Shown: positions 1 through 10,894 of the stretch, one piece after another
Position numbering within the stretch: position 1 is the stretch's first letter
How the letters are laid out: each line of letters starts with the position of its first letter
Assembly: GCF_021864465.1 (NCBI RefSeq)
Contig: NZ_JAKKUV010000001.1
Coordinates: forward strand, 186,001 to 250,000
Origin: Hyphobacterium sp. SN044
GTDB lineage: Bacteria > Pseudomonadota > Alphaproteobacteria > Caulobacterales > Maricaulaceae
DNA: 64,000 bases
Direction: 5' to 3'
Translations under genes and position numbers: made by a program
The notes under the pieces: model-generated
What the model saw: only the letters and a program-made list of their open reading frames with translations
Databases searched by the model: none
What the model was told of the DNA's origin: nothing

Positions 1-405
1 GCCTGCATCAATGCGTCCACTCAGCATCACGGGTTCGAACGGCGGATAGGTCCAGTTCTCTGGCAGGGCGGGCTGGCCGTCATAGTGGGCGTAGAACATC
101 ACGGTGCGCGTCGCGCCCGGCGTCAGGATTTCTCCGTAGACGGCGGGCAGGGAGTCGCCCGCTTCCAGAATCCGGGCTTCGGCACCGCGTGCTTCGAGCA
201 GCGCGACGATATGTTCCGCATTGACGAGGATATCGTCGCGGTCGGCCGCGTTGTTCGGCAGCGCAAGAAAATCGAATACCTCTTCAAGAATCTGTTGCTC
301 GTGGGCCTGCCGATAGGTGTCGGCCGCCGCCATCGCCGCGTCCTGAGCCTCGGACGTCGAGACCGAGAACACGACGAAAAGCACGGCAATCAGAGTTGGA
401 CGCAT
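1..405 (-). CDS. M20-family metallopeptidase, N-terminal part (cut by window edge)
   Basis: The reading frame starts at an ATG at 405 preceded by a GGAGG ribosome site and runs off the left edge, so only about 135 residues are visible. It opens with a hydrophobic signal peptide ending in SEA-QD, followed by a helical region. The segment VMFYAHYDGQP is typical of M20 (ArgE/DapE/carboxypeptidase G2) peptidases, where the HxD histidine binds zinc. The protein is probably a periplasmic or secreted di-zinc dipeptidase or carboxypeptidase. The second metal site and dimerisation domain lie outside the window, so substrate cannot be judged. It is divergent from ligA across a 95-bp gap. Confidence 0.8.
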   Translation of the reverse strand, partial: MRPTLIAVLFVVFSVSTSEAQDAAMAAADTYRQAHEQQILEEVFDFLALPNNAADRDDILVNAEHIVALLEARGAEARILEAGDSLPAVYGEILTPGATRTVMFYAHYDGQPALPENWTYPPFEPVMLSGRIDAG

Positions 406-452
406 CGGCGAATTCCTCCATCTTCGCGGGGTGCGGCAACCGGGTTGCCTGA

Positions 453-2606
<2,154 letters not shown>

Positions 2607-2610
2607 CGTC

Positions 2611-2671
2611 ATTCCCGCGAAGGCGGGAATCCAGAAAGACGGTGAATCTGGACTCCCGCCTGCGCGGGAGT
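2611..2671. repeat. Paired palindromic repeat (ATTCCCGC type)
   Basis: Two hairpins stand back to back: ATTCCCGC/GCGGGAAT (2611-2618 with 2623-2630) and ACTCCCGC/GCGGGAGT (2652-2659 with 2664-2671). An inverted CCAGA/TCTGG pair lies between them. The whole unit is roughly a larger inverted repeat. It sits between the convergent stops of ligA and the lipoprotein gene and could terminate both. Similar CATTCCCGC-type intergenic repeats are widespread in proteobacterial genomes. Confidence 0.75.
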
Positions 2672-2684
2672 GACGGTGTGGGAC

Positions 2685-3263
2685 CTAATCCCCCACCCGC
2701 CGGTAAATCCCGTCGATCCGGAGCGCGCCTTCATGCTCGCGCAGATAGGCGGAAAAGGCGGCTTCCAGCGTTTCCAGATCGTCGATCTTGCACGCCCCTT
2801 CCTCGTCGATGTCGAGGCCGGCGGCGTCGCGGCCCGCCTCGCTGAGGTCGCTGCAGGCCGGGATGTGATAGGCGATCACGCTGCCCGCATAAACGAACAG
2901 AAGCCCGTAGCTGTAGATCGCCTCGCCATCCCGGTCCGGCACTTCGGCGACATAGACAGTCCCGCCGAGCGAGCGCAGACGCACGCCCTGATGCGGAAAG
3001 TTTTCCATGTTCGCCCGGTAGCGCCGGTCGCGGTGATAGCGAATCTCGCCTTCCCAGGTCGGCGGCGCCCATTCTTCCTGCGTCACCGGATCGACCGGGG
3101 CATGGGTGTAGCGCCCCGGCTCGATACCCCGGTCCGCCCATCGCCGCGAGATCAGCGGCTCATCGGCATAGAAACAGCCTGCGGCAAAGGCCGCGACCGC
3201 CACGATCAACGCGAATTTGACGAGCCTCAGCGCGCGATCGGCGCGGTCGCCGCCTCCAGCCAC
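2685..3263 (-). CDS. Putative lipoprotein, function unknown
   Basis: A 192-residue protein with a hydrophobic N-terminus and a lipobox (AAFAAGC), so probably lipid-anchored. The rest is acidic and mixed alpha/beta with no family I recognise. The chosen start is a GTG at 3263 inside the 3' end of the aminopeptidase gene, giving a 37-base overlap; a GAGGTG sequence a few bases upstream may serve as ribosome site. No closer in-frame ATG exists before the signal sequence, so translation is probably coupled to the upstream gene. Function not assigned. Confidence 0.7.
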   Translation of the reverse strand: MAGGGDRADRALRLVKFALIVAVAAFAAGCFYADEPLISRRWADRGIEPGRYTHAPVDPVTQEEWAPPTWEGEIRYHRDRRYRANMENFPHQGVRLRSLGGTVYVAEVPDRDGEAIYSYGLLFVYAGSVIAYHIPACSDLSEAGRDAAGLDIDEEGACKIDDLETLEAAFSAYLREHEGALRIDGIYRRVGD

Positions 3264-5056
3264 GCCTTCACCTCACCCTCGACGAGCGGGGCGATCTTGG
3301 CCCGGACGTCGGCGTGATAGGCGTTGAGCCAGTCGAGCTCCCGGTCGGTCATGATCGACGTGTCGACGAGATCGCGGTGGATCGGCGCCAGCGTCAGGTT
3401 TTCAAAGCCCATCATCGACCGTTCGCCGCCCGGAATCGGGTCGGGACCGGTCACGAAGATCAAATTCTCGATCCGGATGCCATAGGCGTTCGGCTTGTAG
3501 TAGCCGGGCTCGTTCGACACGATCATGCCGGGCTTCAACGGTTCGTCGGAAGCGGCCTTGGCGATGCGCTGCGGCCCTTCGTGGACGCCGAGGAAGCTGC
3601 CGACGCCGTGGCCAGTGCCGTGGTCATAGTCGAGCCCCGCCTGCCACAGCGGCAGACGCGCCAGCGTATCGAGCTGACCGCCCGTCGTGCCCTTGGGGAA
3701 GCGCGCCAGCGACAGCGCGATATGGCCTTTCAGCACCAGGGTGAACCGCTCGCGCATTTCCGCATTCGGATCGCCGATCGGCACGGTGCGGGTCACGTCG
3801 GTCGTACCGTCGGGATACTGACCGCCCGAGTCCACGAGATAGAGCGTGCCGCGTTCCAGCTTGCGGTTCGACGCCGTGGAGACCCGGTAGTGGGGCAGGG
3901 CACCGTTCGGACCGGCGCCGGAGATCGTGTCGAAGGACAGATCCTTGACCTGTCCGGACGCGGTGCGGAATTGCTCCAGCTTCACCGCCGCTTCGATCTC
4001 GTCGATCTCGCCCGACTGGGCGTCGGTGTCGAGCCAGTGCAGGAAGCGGGTCAGGGCCGTGCCGTCGCGGATATGGGCCTGCTTGGCGCCGCTCAGCTCG
4101 GTGTCGTTCTTGATCGCCTTGGGCAGCAGGACCGGGTCGCGCCGGCGCACGATCTTCGCACCGCCCTCGGTCAGCTGGTCGAACACCCAGGCCGAAGCCA
4201 GACCCGGATCGACGCTGACCGTATGGCCTCTGAGGGCATGCAGCCCGTCGGCGAATTCGTGCTCCGGACGCAGCGCGACCTCGTTGCCGAGATGCGCGCG
4301 CACCTCGTCGGTCACCTTCTCCGGGTTCACGAACAGCGTCGCCGTGCCGTCGGACTTGATCAGCGCGGCCCCGAGCGCCAGCGGGCTGCGACGCACATCG
4401 CCGCCGCGAATGTTGAACAGCCAGGCGATAGAGGGCGGCGCCGTGATCGCGGCAAACTCCGCCCCGTCCTCGGCGATTGCCTCGCCGACCCGCTTGCGCT
4501 TGTCGGCATGGGTTTCCCCGGCGAACTCCATCGGCTGGACACTCAGCTTCGCGCTCGGCGCGGCCGGACGGTTTTCCCAGGCCCGGTCGATCGGGTTCGT
4601 GTCGACCGGCACCAGTTCCGCGCCGGCCTTCTCGGCGGCGCGTTTGAAGCGGTCGAGCGTGTCCGGGCTGTGCAGCTTCGGATCATAGCCGATCACGCTG
4701 CCGGCCTTCGCGTGCTTCGCCAGCCAGACATAAGGCGGCGTCTCGCTGACATCCTCGATCTGGAAGATTTTCGGATCGACCTGCTCGCGGACCTGCACCG
4801 TGTAGCGGCCGTCGGTGAAGACGCAGGCCTCGTCCTTCAGGACAATCGCCGAACCGGCCGAGCCGGTGAAACCGGTGGCCCAGGCCAGGCGCTCGGCGCA
4901 ATCGGGCAGGTATTCGTTGTTGTACTCGTCCTCGTGCGGAATCAGGAAACCGTCCAGACCGGCGGTTTCGAGCGCGGCGCGCAGGAGGGGCAGGTGGGCG
5001 CGACCGTCTTCCGGTCCGCCCTTCACGTCGAAGGATTGGGGGCTGTAATGGGTCAT
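3227..5056 (-). CDS. Xaa-Pro aminopeptidase (aminopeptidase P, M24B)
   Basis: About 609 residues from the ATG at 5056 (MTHYSPQSF); the longer upstream frame has no signal supporting it. The layout is that of the long cytosolic M24B enzymes: two creatinase-like N-terminal domains, the pita-bread catalytic domain and a C-terminal extension. Metal ligands are visible in VDSGGQYPDGTTDVTRT (two Asp), DHGTGHGVG (His), SNEPGYY (Glu) and GFENLTLAP (Glu). It removes N-terminal residues preceding proline. The 3' end overlaps the lipoprotein gene. The upstream gap to the small plus-strand ORF is 145 bp. Confidence 0.93.
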   Translation of the reverse strand: MTHYSPQSFDVKGGPEDGRAHLPLLRAALETAGLDGFLIPHEDEYNNEYLPDCAERLAWATGFTGSAGSAIVLKDEACVFTDGRYTVQVREQVDPKIFQIEDVSETPPYVWLAKHAKAGSVIGYDPKLHSPDTLDRFKRAAEKAGAELVPVDTNPIDRAWENRPAAPSAKLSVQPMEFAGETHADKRKRVGEAIAEDGAEFAAITAPPSIAWLFNIRGGDVRRSPLALGAALIKSDGTATLFVNPEKVTDEVRAHLGNEVALRPEHEFADGLHALRGHTVSVDPGLASAWVFDQLTEGGAKIVRRRDPVLLPKAIKNDTELSGAKQAHIRDGTALTRFLHWLDTDAQSGEIDEIEAAVKLEQFRTASGQVKDLSFDTISGAGPNGALPHYRVSTASNRKLERGTLYLVDSGGQYPDGTTDVTRTVPIGDPNAEMRERFTLVLKGHIALSLARFPKGTTGGQLDTLARLPLWQAGLDYDHGTGHGVGSFLGVHEGPQRIAKAASDEPLKPGMIVSNEPGYYKPNAYGIRIENLIFVTGPDPIPGGERSMMGFENLTLAPIHRDLVDTSIMTDRELDWLNAYHADVRAKIAPLVEGEVKAWLEAATAPIAR

Positions 5057-5201
5057 GAGCGGCAAGCTAGTCCTGCGCCGTGCCGCTTTCAACGCGTGTC
5101 CGCAACGGGTGCGAAAAATCGCAAACCTGTCATGCGATCGCGTCACTAGCGAACAGGGTCAACAAGGGATTAATCCGCACCAACACAGCGAGGTTCTCCC
5201 C

Positions 5202-5360
5202 ATGTCTCCGATCGAAGAATATTTCCGCCTCAATGGCGGTGACGCCTTCAACCACCATCTCGACCGGTCGCGCCAGCGCGCCGGCATCCGCCGCCGCCCC
5301 GGCACGGTCGATGTGAATGCCTTCCTGGAAGCCGCCGGCCTGAAAGGCCGCCGCCGCTAA
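5202..5360 (+). CDS. Small basic hypothetical protein (52 aa)
   Basis: A short frame starting at ATG 5202 encodes MSPIEEYFRLNGGDAF..., ending in KGRRR. It is likely a genuine small gene: it fills the gap between two minus-strand genes, has the GC-rich third positions of its neighbours, and ends just before a palindromic repeat. The sequence has no signal peptide or membrane segment and has a basic C-terminal half. I do not recognise a family. The ribosome site is weak (AGG about 10 bases upstream), which lowers confidence. Confidence 0.5.
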   Translation: MSPIEEYFRLNGGDAFNHHLDRSRQRAGIRRRPGTVDVNAFLEAAGLKGRRR

Positions 5361-5362
5361 TA

Positions 5363-5444
5363 CCCCACCCAACCCTCCCCTGAGAGGGGAGGGAGAGAAA
5401 CGCCATGCCCATTCCCTCCCCTTGAGGGGAGGGCCAGGGTGGGG
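5363..5444. repeat. Nested palindromic repeat (CCCTCCCC type)
   Basis: Outer arms CCCCACCC (5363-5370) and GGGTGGGG (5437-5444) enclose two hairpins. These are CCCTCCCCT/AGGGGAGGG (5373-5393) and CCCTCCCC/GGGGAGGG (5414-5433). It lies between the small ORF and the stop of prmA and could act as a transcription terminator or RNA stabiliser. Related copies occur at 10708-10885, 12654-12674 and 16788-16889. Confidence 0.75.
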
Positions 5445-5451
5445 TGAATTC

Positions 5452-6315
5452 CTAGGGGGCCTTCCGCACGACCAGCGTGGCCCAGCCGTCGAGCGGCTCG
5501 CGCGCCTCGACGGTGACGCCCTTGTCCTCATAGGCCTTGCAGACCTGGTCCTCCTGCTCGACGAGCAGGCCGGACAGGATGGCGATACCGCCGGGATTGA
5601 GGGCGTTGACGATCTCGGCAGCCAGCAGCACCAGCGGCTCGGCCAGGATGTTGGCGAAGATCAGGTCGAACTTCGCCCCGACCAGCTTCACATGGTCGAA
5701 GCCTTCTGCCGTGATCGCCTCGATCTCCGGCGTGCCGTTCTTCTGGGCATTGCGGGCGGTTTCGGCGGTTGAATCCGGATCGATGTCGCTGGCGAGAATG
5801 CTGGCCTTCGGCAGCACTTTTGCGGCTGCGATGGCCAGCGCCCCGGTTCCGGTCCCGAGATCGAGGACACTCGCCGGGTTGAACCCTTCGTCCAGAAGCG
5901 AATCGAAAGCGATCAGACAGCCCTTCGTCGTGCCGTGATGCCCGGTGCCGAAGGCGGGACCGGCCTCGATCTCGACCGCGACCGTGTCGGCGGGCGGTTC
6001 GTCATGACTGCCGTAAAGCGCGAACCGTCCGGCCAGGACCGGCGGCAGCCCCCTTTGCGACAGCGCCACCCAGTCCTCCTCCGGCAGGATGATGACCCGG
6101 GCCTCATAGCCGTCCTTCAAACCGGTGGCTTCGCGAACGGAGTCTTCGTCGGGCGCGCTATCGAACAGCAATTCCAGAATGCCGGTCGGCTCGCTGTCCT
6201 CGTCGAAGATCGACCAGCTGAGCAGATTGGAAAGCTCGACTACATCGAGCCGTTCAGCAGCGCGATAGAGCGGCTCGCTCGGGCCGGTGAAGCTCAGTTT
6301 CCAGATCGTGCTCAT
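5452..6315 (-). CDS. prmA: Ribosomal protein L11 methyltransferase PrmA
   Basis: The ATG at 6315 (MSTIWKLSF) gives 287 residues, the usual PrmA length; the longer frame upstream is unsupported. The N-terminal part is the L11-recognition domain. The C-terminal Rossmann domain has the SAM-binding motif VLDLGTGTGALAIAAAKV and FDLIFANILAEPL, which is diagnostic for PrmA. It trimethylates lysines and the N-terminus of ribosomal protein L11. It is apparently a single-gene unit. Confidence 0.93.
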   Translation of the reverse strand: MSTIWKLSFTGPSEPLYRAAERLDVVELSNLLSWSIFDEDSEPTGILELLFDSAPDEDSVREATGLKDGYEARVIILPEEDWVALSQRGLPPVLAGRFALYGSHDEPPADTVAVEIEAGPAFGTGHHGTTKGCLIAFDSLLDEGFNPASVLDLGTGTGALAIAAAKVLPKASILASDIDPDSTAETARNAQKNGTPEIEAITAEGFDHVKLVGAKFDLIFANILAEPLVLLAAEIVNALNPGGIAILSGLLVEQEDQVCKAYEDKGVTVEAREPLDGWATLVVRKAP

Positions 6316-6389
6316 CGGCGGGCATCCTGCTTTGGCATGGCGTTGATCCCGTCTTCTGCGATCATTCCGCGCCCGGTGCAAACGCAAAC

Positions 6390-6410
6390 GGGCACCCGAA
6401 TGGGGTGCCC
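6390..6410 (-). terminator. Rho-independent terminator after lipoprotein gene
   Basis: A perfect 8-bp stem GGGCACCC/GGGTGCCC with a 5-base loop lies 30 bases past the stop of the 6440-7066 gene. On the minus strand it is followed by the T-rich stretch GTTTGCGTTTGC. This fits a terminator for that gene. Confidence 0.65.
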
Positions 6411-6439
6411 GCCGCGTCAAACCAGGGAAGTGCCGGGGC

Positions 6440-7066
6440 TTATTCTTCGGTTTCCGTTTCGGTTTCGACCGGCAGTTCGAAACTCGTGCAGCGCTGAACG
6501 CTGACATCGGTCGTGTCCATGATCGACAGCGAACCGTCGTCCTGCAGGGCGAGCGTCATCGTGCGCTCGCCGGTGGAGGCGTTGTCGGCCGAGCGGCAAT
6601 CGCCCGTCACTTCGATCTGGCCGGCGCCTTCCTCGATATTCGTGATCGAGCAGACTTCGCCTTCCGGCGTCGTCACCGAGCTGGCGGAAATCGCCCAGGT
6701 CTGCGCATTGGCGCATTGCGCTTCGGTGCCCCAGACACCGGCGTAGTCGAGGCCGAAATTGGCGCGGTCCGACCCGTAGATGTCATCACCTACGGGCGTA
6801 TCGCTCTCCATCAATTCCTCTTCGACCGCACCTTCATTGAAGACTTCATCGCCTTCGAGTTCGTCGCGGAGCGAATCCATCGACTGGGCCCCGCCCGGAG
6901 AGGTCACTTCGCGGTTCTCGGTTTCCGGAATGCTTTCGTCCCGGACGTCCTGCGCGAGCGTGGTTTCATCGGTGTCAGTCTCGTCCATCGCGACATCGTC
7001 GCCCGGCGAACAGGCGGCACTCACAAGGGCGAAACCGGAAACGGCAAGCATGAAAGAGCGGGTCAT
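6440..7066 (-). CDS. Acidic lipoprotein, function unknown
   Basis: A 208-residue protein from ATG 7066, chosen because GGAG sits 8 bases upstream; an earlier in-frame ATG at 7078 would place that motif inside the gene. It has a short signal sequence with lipobox VSAAC, then a long low-complexity acidic linker rich in D, E and T. A folded C-terminal domain follows (GVWGTEAQCANAQTWAIS) with several cysteines that may form disulfides. It ends in alternating TE residues. No known family recognised. A terminator follows the stop. Confidence 0.75.
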   Translation of the reverse strand: MTRSFMLAVSGFALVSAACSPGDDVAMDETDTDETTLAQDVRDESIPETENREVTSPGGAQSMDSLRDELEGDEVFNEGAVEEELMESDTPVGDDIYGSDRANFGLDYAGVWGTEAQCANAQTWAISASSVTTPEGEVCSITNIEEGAGQIEVTGDCRSADNASTGERTMTLALQDDGSLSIMDTTDVSVQRCTSFELPVETETETEE

Positions 7067-7208
7067 TCGTGTCTCCATGACAGCGTGTTGCGGGAGAAAC
7101 GCTGCGCCTGCCGGGCCGGTTCCCACAAGAGCTTGCGTGAAAGCGCCATCCGGGGAGTTCGCCAAGCTTACCGGTTGATTACAAACGGAGAGTCGGCCGA
7201 AAAAAGAG

Positions 7209-8285
7209 TCAGCCGCGCAGGGCCGCGGCCGCCGGGCTGGCCTTCGCGACCCGGTCCAGCCACGCCATGCCGCGCGCGATATCGCCGCCGCGAACCTGCC
7301 GCGTCTCTTCCATCAAAGCCTTGCGCATCTCCGGCGTGAAGCTTTGCCCCGCCGCCTTCGAATACTGGGACATCAGTGGCCCGGTTGCCGCGGCGTCGAC
7401 CGCCGCGTCGCTCGCGCCGAGCTGGAGATGCTCGGCGATCCGCCCCAGCTCTTCGACCGGCCGGTCGAGGAAGACGTCGAAATCGACATCGATCACGCGG
7501 TCCTTGGTGTCCGCGGAGGTCAGCACGTCGTGTTCGACCTGCCGCTCGACCAGCCAGGCCAGCGCGGCGTGTTCACCCGGCGTCATTGCATGGACGGGCT
7601 GCGTCAGGTCGCCGAAATACCGCTGGAATCTCTTCATGCGTTCTATGGAGAAGCCCAGGAGTTCCCGGATCGGATTCTGCCGCGCCAGCAAGGCGGTGAT
7701 AAAAGCTTCCGGCTGCATGGTCAGCGAGATGGCCCGGCTCGTGGCGTGCGTGCGCAGAATGTCCGGCACGGCCCGTCCCGCATGGCTGGTCGCCTTCACC
7801 ACGCCGGTCGTCTCAGGCCGGAAGACACGCGACCAGACGGTCACCAGCGAGTCGCGCAGGACCGCATAATCGCTGTCCGAGATCACGCTGTGCTTCTGGC
7901 CAACATCGTCCTGCAACTCCGCCAGCGTGATCAGCGGCCAGGGCTCGCGCACGCCGAGTGTCGTGCCGGTGGCATCGAGCAGGCGCGAGATCAGCGTCGA
8001 GCCGGTATGGCTGAGATGCAGGATGAAATGCACGGGTTTCGCGGGCGCGGTTCGCGCCTGCGCATACTCCGTCACCCGGAACAGCGGAATGTTCGCGCCG
8101 AGCGTATCGAGCGTGACGATGTCCTTGTTCATGAAGCGCGCAGCGTTATACGCGGCCTCGTCCATGACCATCACCGACGCCGTCGCCTGGATCGGCTCGA
8201 TCCGGTAGAGATAGAGGTCCGGATCGGTGGCGAAATTCGGAAACAGCCGCCCGACGGCTTCCTCTCCCGGATTGAGCTGGGTCAC
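7209..8285 (-). CDS. Sulfotransferase-like P-loop protein
   Basis: This 358-residue cytosolic protein carries HFILHLSHTGSTLISRLL at about residues 86-103. It resembles the 5'-phosphosulfate-binding loop of PAPS sulfotransferases, which act on small molecules, lipids or glycans. A later DVDFDVFLDRPVEELGRIAEHL stretch resembles the region of such enzymes that precedes the second PAPS-binding segment. The acceptor is unknown. Its start codon overlaps the stop of the helicase gene by 4 bases, so it is translated from the same message. The functional link to the helicase is unclear. Confidence 0.65.
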   Translation of the reverse strand: MTQLNPGEEAVGRLFPNFATDPDLYLYRIEPIQATASVMVMDEAAYNAARFMNKDIVTLDTLGANIPLFRVTEYAQARTAPAKPVHFILHLSHTGSTLISRLLDATGTTLGVREPWPLITLAELQDDVGQKHSVISDSDYAVLRDSLVTVWSRVFRPETTGVVKATSHAGRAVPDILRTHATSRAISLTMQPEAFITALLARQNPIRELLGFSIERMKRFQRYFGDLTQPVHAMTPGEHAALAWLVERQVEHDVLTSADTKDRVIDVDFDVFLDRPVEELGRIAEHLQLGASDAAVDAAATGPLMSQYSKAAGQSFTPEMRKALMEETRQVRGGDIARGMAWLDRVAKASPAAAALRG

Positions 8286-10576
8286 GGCAAATCCCTCACG
8301 AAACTGTCAATCACCTTTTTCTCCCCGGCCTTGTCGAAGGCGACGGTCAGCTTCGCGCCATCGGCGCGCCTCACCGTGCCGTAGCCGAACTTGTCGTGGA
8401 AGACCCGGTCGCCCGCTCGCCATTTCGAGGACGCATCCGCGCTGTCGATCAGCTTCGCCTTGCCCTCGATCACCGGCGCCGAGCCCTTGCGGCCTTCGCT
8501 CGTCGCGGCCTGGTAGCGCCGCCAGCCGGGCGAGGAATAGGACGACGCCATTGGATTGGCCGGCTCGGCCATGCCTTCAAAGCCCGGCCCGGAATCGTAG
8601 TAGCCGGTTTCCGATGACGCTTCGGCGTGATCGGCGGGCAATTCGTCGACGAAGCGCGAGGGCAGGACGGACTGCCAGCGCCCGAAAATCATCCGGTTGG
8701 CGGTGAAGGTGATCACCGCGCGTTCCCGCGCCCGCGTGATGCCGACATAGGCGAGGCGGCGTTCCTCCTCGAGCGAGGCCGTGCCGCCTTCGTCGAGCGC
8801 CCGTTGCGAGGGGAAGACCGTCTCTTCCCAGCCGGGCAGGAAGACCAGCGGGAATTCGAGACCCTTCGCGGCGTGCAGCGTCATCAGCGACACCTCGTCG
8901 CCATCGCTCGCCGTGTCGAGATCGCTGACCAGCGCGACGTGCTCGAGATAGGCTTCGAGACTGTCATATTCGCCCATCGCGCGGACGAGTTCCTTGAGGT
9001 TGTCGAGCCGGCCGGCGGCCTGGGGCGTCTTGTCCTCGCGCCACATCGAGGTGTAGCCGCTCTCGTCGAGCACGATCTCGGCCAGTTCGTCATGGCGCAT
9101 CGTTTCGGCCATCTGCGCCCACCGGTCGAGATCGCGCAGGAAGACCTTGAGGCCTGTGCGCGCCGGGCCGCGGATCTCGTCGGTCTCGACCAGCATCCTT
9201 GCCGCTTCGGCCATCGATATTCCGGCGCTGCGCGCCACCTGCGCCAGTTTCTGAACGCTGGTCTCGCCGACACCGCGCTTGGGCACATTCACGATCCGCT
9301 CTAAGGCGAGATCGTCGTCGGGCGAGCGAACGAGGCGGAAATAGGCATGGGCATCGCGGATTTCCGCGCGCTCGAAGAAGCGGGGACCGCCGACCACCTT
9401 GTAGGGCAGGCCGAGCGTCAGGAAGCGGTCTTCGAACGCCCGCATCTGCCACGACGCGCGGACCAGAACCGCGATGTCGGAATGCTTGCGCCCGTCCTTG
9501 ACCCAGCGCTCGATCTCGTCGCCGACATAGCGGGCCTCGGCTTCGCCGTCCCAGATGCCCTTGACCTGCACCTTCTCGCCGGGATCGTCCTCGGTCCACA
9601 GCGTCTTGCCGAGGCGTGCGCGGTTCGCCGCGATCAGCCCCGCCGCCGCACCGAGAATATGGCCCGTCGAGCGGTAATTGCGCTCCAGCCGGATCACCGT
9701 CGCGCCGGGGAAATCCTTCTCGAACTTCAGGATGTTGTCGACTTCAGCCCCGCGCCAGCCATAGATCGACTGGTCGTCATCCCCCACGCAGCAGATATTG
9801 TGCGACCCCTGCGCGAGCAGGCGCAGCCACAGATACTGCGCGACATTGGTGTCCTGGTACTCGTCGACCAGCAGGTAGCGGAACTTGCGGTGATATTCCC
9901 GCAGCACGTCCGGGTGGTTCTGGAAGATCGTCAGATTGTGCAGCAGGAGGTCGCCGAAATCGGCGGCGTTCAGAACCTGCAGGCGCGCCTGATAGATTTC
10001 GTAGAGCTTCTGGCCCGCGCCTTCGGCAAAGGCCCATTTCTGGTCCTCCGGCAGGCGGTCGGGCGTCCAACCCCGATTCTTCCAGCTGTCGATCAGCGAG
10101 CCGAGGAAGCGCGGCGTCCAGCGCTTCTCGTCGATCCCTTCGGCCTGGATGATCTGCTTCATCAGGCGCAGCTGGTCGTCGGTGTCGAGAATGGTGTAGC
10201 TCGATTTCAGCTCCACCAGTTCGGCATGCCGCCGCAGGATCTGCGCCGCGATCGAGTGGAAGGTGCCGAGCCAGGGCAGGCCCTCGACGCCTTGGCCGAT
10301 CAGCCGCCCGACCCGCTCCTTCATTTCCCGCGCGGCCTTGTTGGTGAAGGTCACCGACAGGATTTCCCACGGCCGCGCCCGTCCGGTCGCAAGGATGTGG
10401 GCGAGGCGGGTGGTCAGCACGCGCGTCTTGCCCGTGCCCGCCCCGGCGAGCACCAGCACCGGACCGTCGAGCGCCTCGACCGCCGCGCGCTGCTCCGGGT
10501 TCAGCCCGTCAAGATAGGGCGCCTGCCCGGCCGGCGCGGCAGGCCGCGCCTGCTGGGAAAGGGGAATGGAATTCAT
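8282..10576 (-). CDS. UvrD/PcrA-type superfamily 1 DNA helicase
   Basis: A 764-residue 3'-5' helicase with all SF1A motifs: Walker A (LVLAGAGTGKTRVL, about residue 43), VDEYQDTN, CCVGDDDQSIYGWRGAE, RLERNYRST, and VSLMTLHAAKGLEFPLVFLPG followed by the VGITRARE motif. The C-terminus (GDRVFHDKFGYGTVRR) is the Tudor-like RNA-polymerase-binding tail seen in PcrA and UvrD. Expected roles are nucleotide excision repair, mismatch repair and removal of stalled complexes. It is the first gene of a two-gene unit with the sulfotransferase-like gene. Confidence 0.93.
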   Translation of the reverse strand: MNSIPLSQQARPAAPAGQAPYLDGLNPEQRAAVEALDGPVLVLAGAGTGKTRVLTTRLAHILATGRARPWEILSVTFTNKAAREMKERVGRLIGQGVEGLPWLGTFHSIAAQILRRHAELVELKSSYTILDTDDQLRLMKQIIQAEGIDEKRWTPRFLGSLIDSWKNRGWTPDRLPEDQKWAFAEGAGQKLYEIYQARLQVLNAADFGDLLLHNLTIFQNHPDVLREYHRKFRYLLVDEYQDTNVAQYLWLRLLAQGSHNICCVGDDDQSIYGWRGAEVDNILKFEKDFPGATVIRLERNYRSTGHILGAAAGLIAANRARLGKTLWTEDDPGEKVQVKGIWDGEAEARYVGDEIERWVKDGRKHSDIAVLVRASWQMRAFEDRFLTLGLPYKVVGGPRFFERAEIRDAHAYFRLVRSPDDDLALERIVNVPKRGVGETSVQKLAQVARSAGISMAEAARMLVETDEIRGPARTGLKVFLRDLDRWAQMAETMRHDELAEIVLDESGYTSMWREDKTPQAAGRLDNLKELVRAMGEYDSLEAYLEHVALVSDLDTASDGDEVSLMTLHAAKGLEFPLVFLPGWEETVFPSQRALDEGGTASLEEERRLAYVGITRARERAVITFTANRMIFGRWQSVLPSRFVDELPADHAEASSETGYYDSGPGFEGMAEPANPMASSYSSPGWRRYQAATSEGRKGSAPVIEGKAKLIDSADASSKWRAGDRVFHDKFGYGTVRRADGAKLTVAFDKAGEKKVIDSFVRDLP

Positions 10577-10894
10577 GTGTCGGGTTTAGGCTGATTGCGC
10601 GCTGAGTCCAGAGCGGAACATAACCGGCACACGCTAGGCTGTCTGCCCGGCGGAGGTTGCGGGGTGCAGTGATTGCGTCTTCGGGAGATTTGCCGAGGTG
10701 ACGCCATTCCCCTCGCCCCCATTTGGGGGAGAGGGGCAGGGGTGAGGGGGTAAACGCCAGACCGCGGTTCCGGAGCAGAACCCCTCATCCGCCCTTCGGG
10801 CACCTTCTCCCCTTAAAAAGGGAGAAGGGAAAGTGGATAACCCCTCATCCTGAGGTGCCCCGAAGGGGCCTCGAAGGGCGAGGACAAATTGCCG
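10577..10894. other. 318-bp intergenic region
   Basis: This is the gap between the helicase start and the stop of the ClC gene. I see no open frame with coding character. The half nearest the ClC gene is filled by palindromic repeats (10708-10885). The part next to the helicase start (10577-10700) presumably holds its promoter, but no convincing -35/-10 pair was found. Confidence 0.7.
10708..10885. repeat. Cluster of three palindromic repeats
   Basis: Three elements lie in tandem. The first is CCCCTCGCCCCC with attt loop and GGGGGAGAGGGG (10708-10735), followed by a GGGTGAGGGG end. The second is CCCCTCATCCGCCCTTCGGG with a CCTTCTCCC/GGGAGAAGG hairpin. The third is CCCCTCATCCTGAGGTGCCC with an AAGGGGCCTCGAAGG arm (about 10842-10885). 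The CCCCTCATCCTGAGG form resembles repeats common in Alphaproteobacteria. They fill the 3' side of the ClC gene. Confidence 0.7.

Noticed and set aside
435-449. GGCAAC-CGG-GTTGCC inverted repeat in the M20 peptidase/ligA gap
   Set aside because: A single short palindrome with no second copy and no regulator nearby; too weak to call an operator.
3314-5149. Plus-strand frame opposite the aminopeptidase gene
   Set aside because: Shadow frame; all catalytic motifs are on the minus strand.
10708-10885. Repeats that could suggest a CRISPR array
   Set aside because: Units are not direct repeats of equal length, spacers are absent and no cas genes are near; they are palindromic elements.
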